Shown piece after piece: positions 1 through 5,426 of a stretch of DNA of 5,426 nt. Position 1 is the stretch's first letter; each line of letters opens with the position of its first letter. The stretch spans positions 32,654 to 38,079 of the forward strand of contig DOCI01000157.1 in assembly GCA_003503535.1 (NCBI GenBank), in the 5' to 3' direction. Below the pieces are notes generated by a model. That model ran no database searches, was not told the DNA's origin, and saw only the letters and a program-made list of their open reading frames with translations. A program made the translations under genes and the position numbers. This DNA is from Planctomycetaceae bacterium. Lineage in GTDB: Bacteria; Planctomycetota; Planctomycetia; Planctomycetales; Planctomycetaceae.

Positions 1-282
1 GGGGATTCCGACTCCATCAAGAACAATGAAATCATTGCCCGTCTCGAAGAAGAATTGAAAGTCCTGGAGAAAGATCTTCCGAAGGAGCCAGCCGAACAAT
101 ATCGACGATTAGTGAATAGTCGGGGTGCAAAGTCCATGGCTGCAGTTCTCAATGGTGCTTGCGGCAACTGCTATGTGAATCTGACACCGCAACAGAGAAT
201 TCAGATCAAATCCGGACCCGTACAATTCTGCTCAAACTGTGGCTCCATCCTGTATATCGATGAAAACCCCGAAGCTGATTAA
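1..282 (+). CDS. C4-type zinc ribbon protein, COG1579-like (3' part only)
   Basis: The reading frame is open from the first base of the window to TAA at 280-282, so this is the last 93 codons of a gene that starts outside. The first roughly 45 visible residues are charged and helix-forming, rich in Glu, Lys and Leu, and look like the end of a coiled coil. Two CxxC pairs follow at visible residues 54/57 (CGNC) and 77/80 (CSNC). They are separated by a segment with TPQQ and end in CGSILY, the pattern of the C-terminal zinc ribbon of COG1579/DUF164 proteins. Family members are usually about 240 residues, so more than half is missing. The molecular role of this family is poorly defined; nucleic-acid or protein binding through the ribbon is usually assumed. 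A TTG at 55 could be read as a start, but the coiled coil continues upstream of it, so I treat the gene as truncated by the window edge. The next gene follows after 14 bases and is probably co-transcribed. Confidence 0.82.
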   Translation, partial: GDSDSIKNNEIIARLEEELKVLEKDLPKEPAEQYRRLVNSRGAKSMAAVLNGACGNCYVNLTPQQRIQIKSGPVQFCSNCGSILYIDENPEAD

Positions 283-284
283 TC

Positions 285-289
285 AGGAG
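285..289 (+). promoter_or_regulatory. Ribosome binding site (AGGAG) deciding the GTG start at 297
   Basis: AGGAG lies 7 bases upstream of GTG at 297-299, which is ideal Shine-Dalgarno spacing. It is the clearest such site in the window. It supports a GTG start for the small membrane protein, because no ATG lies nearby in that frame. Confidence 0.75.
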
Positions 290-296
290 TAAGTCT

Positions 297-668
297 GTGA
301 AAGGACCTGAAGAACTCAACAACTCGCTGTTTCATCGTCTTTTCCGAAAACAGTTGCCTCTCGAATCGGAAACAACGCTCTTCATACTCGTCAGTGCGCT
401 CGATATTTTCATGACCTGGATCCTGCTTTCCGGGGGAGGATTCATCGAATCGAATCCGGTCGCCAGATTCTTTCTGGATCACTGGGGGCGCAAAGGATTT
501 GTCGGCTTCAAATTCGCTTGCGTAGCACTCGTCTGCATTATTGCTCAAATCGTCGCTACACAAAAACCGCATCTCGCACGACTGATCCTGCTGGTCGGTA
601 TCACGGTTGTTTCTTTCGTCGTCATTTATAGTTTGACACTCTGGATGCGGGCAAATGGTCTTGCGTGA
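297..668 (+). CDS. Small three-helix membrane protein, DUF5658-like
   Basis: This encodes 123 residues from a GTG start backed by AGGAG at 285-289. The N-terminal 25 residues are polar. Three hydrophobic stretches follow, at about residues 27-45, 67-87 and 94-116, each long enough to span the membrane. The first helix carries Asp36 and Thr40 and is followed by a Gly-rich turn and the motif ESNP (51-54). A D..T...L..GG..E.NP pattern followed by a K in the next helix (Lys72) is what I associate with DUF5658, a family of unknown function. There is no signal peptide or soluble domain. It lies 14 bases after the zinc-ribbon gene on the same strand and probably shares its transcript. It ends with TGA at 666-668, with no T-rich terminator directly after. 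The membrane assignment is strong and the family assignment moderate. No function can be inferred. Confidence 0.8.
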   Translation: MKGPEELNNSLFHRLFRKQLPLESETTLFILVSALDIFMTWILLSGGGFIESNPVARFFLDHWGRKGFVGFKFACVALVCIIAQIVATQKPHLARLILLVGITVVSFVVIYSLTLWMRANGLA

Positions 669-680
669 AAATCGTATTCC

Positions 681-718
681 ATTAACTTTGATGACACTTT
701 AGTGTTCAATAAGTTAAT
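681..718. repeat. Interrupted palindrome in the spacer before the UDP-sugar pyrophosphorylase gene
   Basis: ATTAACTT (681-688) and AAGTTAAT (711-718) are perfect 8-bp inverted repeats. Nested between them, ACAC (694-697) and GTGT (702-705) pair across a TTTA loop, extended by one G-T pair (693/706). The two stems are separated by unpaired bases, so the whole forms a two-tier hairpin of about 38 bases. No T tract follows, so it is a poor intrinsic terminator for the gene before it. It could be an operator, an mRNA structure in the leader of the next gene, or chance in AT-rich DNA. It ends 32 bases before the ATG at 751. Confidence 0.4.
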
Positions 719-750
719 TCATCCAGCATCGAAGGTCTGCTACATCAACC

Positions 751-2157
751 ATGGATTCCAATCTCAAAAATCTGCTCTCCCGATACGATCAATCTCAAGT
801 TCTGAATTTCTGGGAACAACTTTCAGCCGATCAGCAACGCGGTTTGGAAGCGCAGCTTCAATCTATTGATTTTGAAGAATTGAAAGGTTTAATCAATCAG
901 GCCTTTCATAAAACAGAGTCCACAATCAATCCCGATTCCATCAGTCCCTTAAAGAATTCCATCTGTCTTCCCGAGAATGAAAAGGATCGGGAAGAATGGG
1001 CACGTGCTCGTGAGCGTGGCCATAAAATTCTGGATGCAGGTAAAGTCGCTGCGGTGCTTGTGGCAGGTGGCCAGGGAAGTCGACTCGGGTTTAATCATCC
1101 CAAAGGCATGTTCCCCATCGGTCCCGTGACAGATCGAACTCTGTTCCAGATTTTCTTTGAACAATTGCTTGCGCTGTCGAATCGTCACGGTGTGCGAATT
1201 CCGTACTTCATTATGACAAGCGATGCCACACATGACGAAACTGAATCTTTTCTTCAGGAACATTCCTGGTTCGGATATCCTCAGGAGGATGTGTTCCTGT
1301 TTAAGCAGGGAACCATGCCAGCTGTTGATGACAAGACAGGCAAAATCCTGCTGAAAGATCCCTCAACAATTGCCATGAGTCCAGACGGTCATGGGGGGAT
1401 GCTCAAAGCGATGCAGCGTGCCAACCTGTTTGAAGAAATGCAGCAGCGAGGAATCGATTATCTTTTCTATCATCAAGTCGACAATCCCTGCGTCAGCATG
1501 TGCGATCCAGCCATGCTTGGTTTTCACGTCGAACAGAGTGCGGAAATCAGTACAAAAGTTGTGGCGAAGCGGGAACCTGGTGAAAAAGTGGGGGTATTGG
1601 CTGAATTCGATGGCAAACAGAGCATCATTGAATACAGTGATTTGCTGGAAGAGATGGCTCAGGATTACGATGAAACCGGTCGGCTGAAATACTGGGCGGG
1701 CAATATCGCAATTCATATCATGAATCGCAGCTTACTTGAACAACTCGCAACCGGAGATTCCCGATTACCTGTGCACGTGGCTCACAAGAAAGTTCCCTTT
1801 GTCGACGCAGCTGGCCAACAGCATTCACCCGATGAGCCCAATGCCTATAAATTTGAACGATTTATTTTCGATGCGATCCCGCGAGCCAAGAATCCACTGG
1901 TCATTGAGACCTCACGCGAAGAGGAATTTAATCCCGTCAAAAATGCAGAAGGGAACGATTCCCCTGCCTCCTCTCAGGCAGCTCTGTTGGCAAGAGCGCA
2001 GCGCTGGATGAAAATCGCTCGATACAGTTGCGACGAAAAATCGAAAATTGAAATTAGTCCACTGATTGCGCTAGAGCCGAATGATCTGGAAAAACAGTTC
2101 ACTGAAAGTGATTTGGAGGGAGCAAAAATCGTTCTCTCACCAAATTTAGAAGAGTAA
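751..2157 (+). CDS. UDP-N-acetylglucosamine pyrophosphorylase-like uridylyltransferase (UAP1/AGX type, UDPGP family)
   Basis: The predicted cytoplasmic enzyme joins UTP and a sugar 1-phosphate, most likely GlcNAc-1-P or GalNAc-1-P, to give the UDP-sugar and pyrophosphate. The 468 residues align end to end with my recollection of human UAP1. An N-terminal helical region (1-50) with LNFWEQL and FEELKGLI comes first. The nucleotide-binding signature [11 protein letters not shown] (103-113) with PKG (117-119) follows, then PDGHGG (211-216), HQVDNP (241-246), AGNIAIH (316-322) and EEEFNPVKN (390-398). Asp244, Asn318 and Lys397 match the family's ligand-binding Asp, Asn and Lys. The C-terminus keeps the EISPLI segment (434-439). 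The family match at both ends shows the gene is complete and supports ATG 751, although no Shine-Dalgarno sequence is well placed (GAAGG at 731-735 is too far). PDGHGG carries His where animal UAP1 has Asn, so the exact sugar is uncertain; a UDP-glucose or broad UDP-sugar pyrophosphorylase is possible. Transcription should end at the hairpin at 2208-2263. Confidence 0.9.
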   Translation: MDSNLKNLLSRYDQSQVLNFWEQLSADQQRGLEAQLQSIDFEELKGLINQAFHKTESTINPDSISPLKNSICLPENEKDREEWARARERGHKILDAGKVAAVLVAGGQGSRLGFNHPKGMFPIGPVTDRTLFQIFFEQLLALSNRHGVRIPYFIMTSDATHDETESFLQEHSWFGYPQEDVFLFKQGTMPAVDDKTGKILLKDPSTIAMSPDGHGGMLKAMQRANLFEEMQQRGIDYLFYHQVDNPCVSMCDPAMLGFHVEQSAEISTKVVAKREPGEKVGVLAEFDGKQSIIEYSDLLEEMAQDYDETGRLKYWAGNIAIHIMNRSLLEQLATGDSRLPVHVAHKKVPFVDAAGQQHSPDEPNAYKFERFIFDAIPRAKNPLVIETSREEEFNPVKNAEGNDSPASSQAALLARAQRWMKIARYSCDEKSKIEISPLIALEPNDLEKQFTESDLEGAKIVLSPNLEE

Positions 2158-2207
2158 GAGGATTATTTTTCTGATCAGACGATGACCAGAATTACTATCA
2201 ATATATA

Positions 2208-2263
2208 GAACCGCGGATGGACGCAGATCGTTTTACCCGTGTTCATCTGCGGTTCCTTTTTTT
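2208..2263 (+). terminator. Intrinsic terminator, also a probable dispersed palindromic repeat
   Basis: The arm at 2208-2224 (GAACCGCGGATGGACGC) pairs with 2239-2255 (GTGTTCATCTGCGGTTC) over 17 bp including three G-U pairs, with a 14-base loop. One C and then seven T (2257-2263) follow, the classic Rho-independent layout, 50 bases after the stop at 2157. A competing 7-bp stem, CGCAGAT (2222-2228) with ATCTGCG (2245-2251), is also possible. From memory, strings such as GAACCGCGGATG with ACGCAGAT are an abundant dispersed repeat in planctomycete and other environmental genomes, so this terminator may be a repeat copy put to use. On the minus strand the hairpin is followed only by TATATATT, a weaker terminator for the converging operon. 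Confidence 0.85.
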
Positions 2264-2286
2264 GGATTTTTTAGTCATCAACTTAT

Positions 2287-2322
2287 CTGGGGACTCCGCT
2301 TCGCTACGACCCCAGCCACCCG
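2287..2322 (-). repeat. Palindromic intergenic element (CTGGGG...CCCCAG, flanked by GGGTGGC)
   Basis: CTGGGG (2287-2292) and CCCCAG (2310-2315) are perfect 6-bp inverted repeats around a 17-base centre holding a small GC/GC stem. Read on the minus strand, the element begins CGGGTGGCTGGGG and ends TCCCCAGA. I remember similar GGGTGGC-TGGGG...CCCCAG elements as scattered intergenic repeats in planctomycetes. A partial match in opposite orientation sits at the right edge (5408-5420, 12 of 13 bases). It lies 29 bases beyond the stop codon of the minus-strand DinB-like gene and could help end that transcript, but no T tract follows on that strand. Confidence 0.5.
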
Positions 2323-2350
2323 GTTGAGAAGTAGCAGTTTTCGTGGATTC

Positions 2351-2818
2351 TTAGACTCCAAGGGCCTGCTTCTTTTCCTCGATGGTTTTTATGTGATGAG
2401 GAATATGGCCTGTGATTCTCTTCAGCAATGTTTCGATGGTGAGATCGCCATCGCGGGAATGTTGTCCTGTTCTTTGAAACGCTGCATCATCGCAGTTTTC
2501 GAGAATAGTCAACAGTTGTTGACGAGTGGTACGAATGATGTTCAATTCATTGTTTAAATCCCGGACTTCATAACCCAGGCCGCTGGCGAATACATCGGGA
2601 TCGCCGCCCATTAATGTGGGATTGTCTTCAACAAGGGCCCGCTTAATGCGGTCGGCATAGATCGGTTCGAAATCGGTAAGATGACAGACGACCTGCCGGG
2701 TTGACCATTTTCCTGGGATCGGGCTGGCGTCGAGTTGTTCAGATGTCATGCCGGAAATCGCGTTGGCCAGCAAATCTGCTCCCTGAGCATATTCTTCAAG
2801 TAATTGTTGATAGGGCAT
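2351..2818 (-). CDS. DinB/YfiT-like family protein (DinB_2), putative metal-dependent
   Basis: This 155-residue protein has the size and layout of the DinB superfamily, a four-helix bundle that binds a divalent metal through three histidines. An N-terminal helix (1-20) is followed by [19 protein letters not shown] (33-51), the typical W-S-x-x-x-x-x-x-HL-x-D-x-E element with His46. Near the C-terminus GHIPHH supplies His138 and His142 with i, i+4 spacing; these three are the expected metal ligands. Some superfamily members are thiol-dependent S-transferases or hydrolases and many have no known activity; nothing here identifies a substrate. The start at 2818 (CAT on the plus strand) gives the usual short lead before the first helix, with only a weak purine stretch (AAGAAAG) as binding site. 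It lies 16 bases after the dehydrogenase stop on the same strand, so it is most likely the second gene of that operon. Despite the name, the family is unrelated to DNA polymerase IV. Confidence 0.85.
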   Translation of the reverse strand: MPYQQLLEEYAQGADLLANAISGMTSEQLDASPIPGKWSTRQVVCHLTDFEPIYADRIKRALVEDNPTLMGGDPDVFASGLGYEVRDLNNELNIIRTTRQQLLTILENCDDAAFQRTGQHSRDGDLTIETLLKRITGHIPHHIKTIEEKKQALGV

Positions 2819-2834
2819 TGAATGAGCTTTCTTA

Positions 2835-3815
2835 TCAGGATTGTGTATCGATGGAGATTAAAACTTTGTGTTGATTTTTTTGACTCGCGGCTTCCAGAGC
2901 GGTTTTTGCCTCTGCGAGTGGAAATCGGGACGTGATTAACGATTCCACTTCGATTTCGTTTTCTGCGAGAGCATCAATCGCCCTCGGAAAGGGACCGCAT
3001 CGAGAGCCGATGATTTTGAGTTCGTCAATAATAATTTGTGACATGTCAATCTGGTAAGGTTCAGCTACCGTTGTTTTCATCACAACAGTTCCCTGAGGAC
3101 GAACAAGTTGCAACGCCAGAGGTAACCCTGTGATAGAACCGGTGCAGTCGATCACGAAATCGTAACTTCGTGTTCTCTCCAGTTTTTCTAACGTGACTGT
3201 TTCGATGTGACAATTCTGAAATCGCCGCAGTTTTTCCTTATGCTTACCGACGACAAGAAGTTTTGCACCGGTCGAGGCGACAACCTGTGCAGTCAAATAG
3301 CCGAGTCGTCCGTCACCCATTACGACAACATTTGATTGAGCCGAGATCGCAGTCTGTTCAAGAACCTGGAGCGCGGCTGCCAGTGGTTCGATAAACACCG
3401 CTCTTTCATCCGAAATACTCTCAGGGACGAGAAAAAGATTCTCTTCCGGGACACTCAGATATTCCGCAAATGCTCCCGGTCGATTCAAAATGCCAATCAC
3501 ACTCCGATTGGGACAATGATGCCTGTTCTCCGGACAATACGGACAATCTTCGAGTGTACAACAATTGATGTCCGCAGCGACTCTCCGGCCAGCGAATTTC
3601 CCAGTCGCAGGCACACCGACAAATTCATGTCCAAGAATTCCTTCATAATTCATATACCCTTGGACGAGTTGCAAATCGGTCTCGCAGACGCCGGCCATCC
3701 GCACCTTAACGAGGACTTCCTGATCGGGAGGCTGTGGGAGATGTAAATCGGTTTGGACTTCCAGCTTGCCATTCTGCAGCATGAGTCCAGTCATCTTAGA
3801 ACCATCAGAAATCAT
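2835..3815 (-). CDS. Zinc-dependent alcohol dehydrogenase, MDR superfamily
   Basis: A 326-residue cytoplasmic medium-chain dehydrogenase/reductase that should oxidise an alcohol or reduce an aldehyde/ketone using NAD(P). The N-terminal GroES-like domain carries the catalytic-zinc residues: GVCETDL (Cys44, Asp47) and GHEFVG (His63, Glu64), with Glu143 in FIEPLAA completing the pattern. The structural-zinc lobe is Cys85/Cys86, Cys91, Cys94 and Cys101, followed by PNRSVIGI and GAFAEYL. The Rossmann domain has GDGRLG (167-172), the GxGxxG dinucleotide loop, and DFVIDCTG (219-226). The pattern CPNR-x-x-x-GI...GAFAEYL...VF-x-EPLAA belongs to a large subgroup often annotated as alcohol or threonine dehydrogenase; the substrate cannot be told. 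The lobe deviates from C-x2-C-x2-C-x7-C, having four residues between Cys86 and Cys91 and six between Cys94 and Cys101. ATG at 3815 has AGAGG five bases upstream; Met8 (3794) fits family N-termini as well, so the first seven residues are less certain. It is the first gene of an operon with the DinB-like gene. Confidence 0.9.
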   Translation of the reverse strand: MISDGSKMTGLMLQNGKLEVQTDLHLPQPPDQEVLVKVRMAGVCETDLQLVQGYMNYEGILGHEFVGVPATGKFAGRRVAADINCCTLEDCPYCPENRHHCPNRSVIGILNRPGAFAEYLSVPEENLFLVPESISDERAVFIEPLAAALQVLEQTAISAQSNVVVMGDGRLGYLTAQVVASTGAKLLVVGKHKEKLRRFQNCHIETVTLEKLERTRSYDFVIDCTGSITGLPLALQLVRPQGTVVMKTTVAEPYQIDMSQIIIDELKIIGSRCGPFPRAIDALAENEIEVESLITSRFPLAEAKTALEAASQKNQHKVLISIDTQS

Positions 3816-3820
3816 CAGAT

Positions 3821-3825
3821 CCTCT
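3821..3825 (-). promoter_or_regulatory. Ribosome binding site (AGAGG) for the alcohol dehydrogenase
   Basis: On the minus strand AGAGG precedes ATG 3815-3813 by five bases. It favours this start over the in-frame ATG at 3794, which has no comparable purine-rich sequence in front of it. Confidence 0.5.
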
Positions 3826-3880
3826 TCATCATTGAAATCGGATTAAACGTCAGAATCATTTTCTTCATAATGAACTGCTC

Positions 3881-3908
3881 ATCGTAACGGCCTGGTAGTC
3901 GGTTTCAA
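3881..3908 (-). promoter_or_regulatory. Candidate sigma70-type promoter for the dehydrogenase-DinB operon
   Basis: Read on the minus strand, TTGAAA (3908-3903; 5 of 6 to TTGACA) and TACGAT (3886-3881; 4 of 6 to TATAAT) are separated by 16 bases. They lie about 65 bases upstream of the dehydrogenase start, inside the divergent spacer where a promoter for this operon must lie. Matches of this quality occur by chance, so this is only a candidate. I found no equally good pair for the divergent plus-strand gene. Confidence 0.25.
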
Positions 3909-4057
3909 TTCAAACTCATCATTTCTTAAGACGTACTTTCCGTTGAGGGTGGAATTATTGACCTATGTTTACAGAAAGGAACATCGGATTTGTGACGTCG
4001 TTCTGCGCACAGATTGAACATAGCCGATCCCCATGAAATGAATGAACTGACGAAGCG

Positions 4058-5386
4058 ATGAAAGTGACGCCCTCCCAAATAGGGTTCATCCTGTTCTTAC
4101 TTGCCAATGCGACGATTTACGTTCGTCCATGGGAAGTCTTCCCTCAGCTTGAGGGTGTGCAGATCTACGTCTTCTTGATTCTGGCAGCGGTCGCGGTTTG
4201 TCACAAACAAATTCAAAATCATCTGACTCCGGCTAACCTGTTTGCTCAGCCAATCATGCTCTGTGTCATGGGTTTACTGCTCGCAGTTCCGCTTTCACAT
4301 ATTACAAATGGCTTCCTGGGTGGTGCATTACGCGGCACCGTAATGATGTTTAAGACAGTTGTTTACTTCGTTGTGCTTGTGGCCGTGATTGATTCCACGC
4401 GTCGCTTTCGCATGTTTATCATTTCGCTGGCGTGCTGCGGCATCTTTTGTATCGGTGTCAGCGTAGCCGACTATCACGGCGTGATTCCCATTGAATCACT
4501 CACGCATATCAAAGAAAGAACCGGCTATACGACGACCGGGATGGACATCTTTCTGATTCGGCTCTGTGGATTGGGTATGTTTCACGACCCGAATGATATG
4601 TCCTTATTAATTATCACGACTGGATTTCTGTGTCTGTCTCAGTTATTCGATAAACAATGGGGAATCGCAAGGATCTTCTGGATTTTCCCCTTCCCACTGC
4701 TGGCGCTTGCCATGTGGGACACTCACTCTCGCGGAGGCTTGATCGCTGCGGGAGCCGGGATGATGGCTTATTTGGCCATGAAACATGGGCGCGCATTCGC
4801 AATGACGGCTATCGGACTGGGAGTACTTGCTGCTCCGCTGGCATTGGGGCGAATGGCGAATCTGGATTTGTCAGGCGGAACGGGACAGCAGCGAATCCGA
4901 TTGTGGGCCGAAGGCTTTGCCGCGATTCAATCTCCCAAAATTCTGTTCGGCATTGGCGAAGGGATGTACGAAGCACTGGCCAACTATGTCGCTCATAATT
5001 CCTATGTGCATGCCTTTGTCGAGTTAGGATTATTCGGCGGGACGATGTTCGTCGGTTGCTTATTCTTTGCCGCTTATGGCTTGTACTCGCTCAAACGAGA
5101 TAACGATGTCATCTACGATGAGCGTCTCAAGTATTATCAGCCGTATGTCGCGGCCATCCTGGCCGCCTGGTGTGCCGGCTTTCTGTCTCTCTCCCGCTGC
5201 TACACTCCGCCAACTTACTCAATCATTGGAATGGCAACTGCCTTTATCAATATCACGGGAATCAATCTTTTTCCGATACGACCTGTTTTATGGCTGAATA
5301 AACCACTGGCACAACGCTGGCTCGCCAGCAGTGCATTGGTTTTTGCAGCTATGTTTTTAGCGACAAAATTATTGGCTCGATTTTGA
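4058..5386 (+). CDS. O-antigen ligase/Wzy polymerase-like polytopic membrane protein
   Basis: The 442-residue protein has about 12 hydrophobic segments (for example near 7-22, 35-49, 64-80, 99-112, 118-137, 205-220, 226-243, 247-265, 318-345, 363-380, 385-403 and 420-438). It belongs in the inner membrane. Conserved family points are visible: FHDPND (175-180), THSRGG (222-227), [12 protein letters not shown] (277-288) with the usual R-x-x-LW, GIGEGMY (298-304), and [17 protein letters not shown] (312-328), the HNS-x...E-x-G-x-x-G signature of the O-antigen ligase/polymerase superfamily. The large periplasmic loop between about 266 and 317 holds several of these. Such proteins polymerise or transfer undecaprenyl-linked glycans, or ligate surface polysaccharide. 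Ligase and exopolysaccharide polymerase cannot be separated by sequence. ATG 4058 is the first possible start, since an in-frame TGA lies at 4043-4045; no good Shine-Dalgarno is seen. It is transcribed divergently from the dehydrogenase operon, with no glycosyltransferase in the window. Confidence 0.87.
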   Translation: MKVTPSQIGFILFLLANATIYVRPWEVFPQLEGVQIYVFLILAAVAVCHKQIQNHLTPANLFAQPIMLCVMGLLLAVPLSHITNGFLGGALRGTVMMFKTVVYFVVLVAVIDSTRRFRMFIISLACCGIFCIGVSVADYHGVIPIESLTHIKERTGYTTTGMDIFLIRLCGLGMFHDPNDMSLLIITTGFLCLSQLFDKQWGIARIFWIFPFPLLALAMWDTHSRGGLIAAGAGMMAYLAMKHGRAFAMTAIGLGVLAAPLALGRMANLDLSGGTGQQRIRLWAEGFAAIQSPKILFGIGEGMYEALANYVAHNSYVHAFVELGLFGGTMFVGCLFFAAYGLYSLKRDNDVIYDERLKYYQPYVAAILAAWCAGFLSLSRCYTPPTYSIIGMATAFINITGINLFPIRPVLWLNKPLAQRWLASSALVFAAMFLATKLLARF

Positions 5387-5407
5387 TGGATGCCTTGTCA
5401 GAGTCGA

Positions 5408-5426
5408 CGGGTGGCGGGGGCGCTCT
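5408..5426 (+). repeat. Probable start of a second palindromic intergenic element, cut by the window edge
   Basis: CGGGTGGCGGGGG (5408-5420) matches the minus-strand reading of the element at 2310-2322 at 12 of 13 bases. It runs off the window after CGCTCT. It begins 21 bases after the stop of the membrane protein gene, an intergenic position like that of the first copy. Only one arm is visible, so the palindrome cannot be confirmed. Confidence 0.35.

Noticed and set aside
279..572. Minus-strand open frame of 97 codons opposite the small membrane protein gene.
   Set aside because: The plus-strand frame has a strong ribosome binding site and three clear membrane helices; the antisense product is charged, unstructured-looking and unrecognised.
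1363..1716. Long open frame of 117 codons on the minus strand opposite the pyrophosphorylase gene; another lies at 949-1263.
   Set aside because: Both lie inside a gene with convincing family motifs throughout, and their translations show no recognisable domain. They are consequences of the codon use of the real gene.
2324..2557. Plus-strand open frame running from the intergenic repeat into the DinB-like gene.
   Set aside because: It overlaps the 3' half of a gene with matching metal-ligand histidines and has no ribosome binding site or family resemblance.
3958..3963. TTGACC as a -35 element for the membrane-protein gene.
   Set aside because: No TATAAT-like hexamer lies 16-18 bases downstream (the sequence there reads around ACATCG).
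3994..3999. GACGTC palindrome in the divergent spacer as an operator.
   Set aside because: A single 6-bp palindrome is expected by chance in this length and does not extend.
5386..5426. ATG at 5386 overlapping the stop of the membrane protein gene (TGATG), opening a frame to the window end; a second ATG at 5390 does the same.
   Set aside because: Only 13 codons are visible, there is no ribosome binding site, the translation is Gly-rich and low in information, and the frame runs into the suspected intergenic repeat. It cannot be supported as a gene.
1..5426. CRISPR array, tRNA, rRNA, insertion sequence, prophage or defence cluster.
   Set aside because: I saw no regularly spaced direct repeats, cloverleaf-like sequences, transposase or integrase motifs, or defence protein families on either strand.

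Overview
The window looks like chromosomal DNA from a planctomycete, most likely Planctomycetaceae (Gimesia/Rubinisphaera-like). This is an inference. It rests on moderate base composition judged by eye, a eukaryote-type (UAP1-like) nucleotidyltransferase, a DUF5658-type small membrane protein, and two intergenic palindromic repeats that I remember as common in such genomes. No database search was possible, so the taxon is a moderate-confidence guess.

Layout, left to right. The left edge cuts into a plus-strand gene; its last 93 codons (1-282) encode a coiled coil followed by a four-cysteine zinc ribbon (COG1579-like). Fourteen bases later, behind a clear AGGAG ribosome binding site, a GTG-started gene (297-668) encodes a three-helix membrane protein of the DUF5658 type. 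An 82-base spacer holding an interrupted palindrome precedes a complete UAP1/AGX-type UDP-N-acetylhexosamine pyrophosphorylase gene (751-2157). This gene ends at a strong intrinsic terminator built from a 17-bp hairpin and T7. The terminator also resembles a dispersed planctomycete repeat. A second repeat-like palindrome (about 2287-2322) sits between it and the convergent minus-strand genes.

The minus-strand pair is a zinc-dependent MDR alcohol dehydrogenase (3815-2835) followed, after 16 bases, by a DinB/YfiT-like putative metalloprotein (2818-2351). They probably form one operon. A 242-base divergent spacer (3816-4057) separates them from a plus-strand gene for a 442-residue polytopic membrane protein of the O-antigen ligase/Wzy polymerase superfamily (4058-5386). 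The last 40 bases are non-coding or ambiguous and end in what looks like the start of a second copy of the 2287-2322 repeat.

Two genes touch cell-surface glycan metabolism: the UDP-sugar pyrophosphorylase makes an activated sugar, and the O-antigen-ligase-like protein would polymerise or transfer glycans made from such sugars. They are in separate transcription units, so a functional link is only suggestive. The rest is ordinary metabolic or hypothetical content. I find no CRISPR array, tRNA, rRNA, transposase, phage gene, toxin-antitoxin pair or defence cluster, and no evidence of a new multi-gene system.
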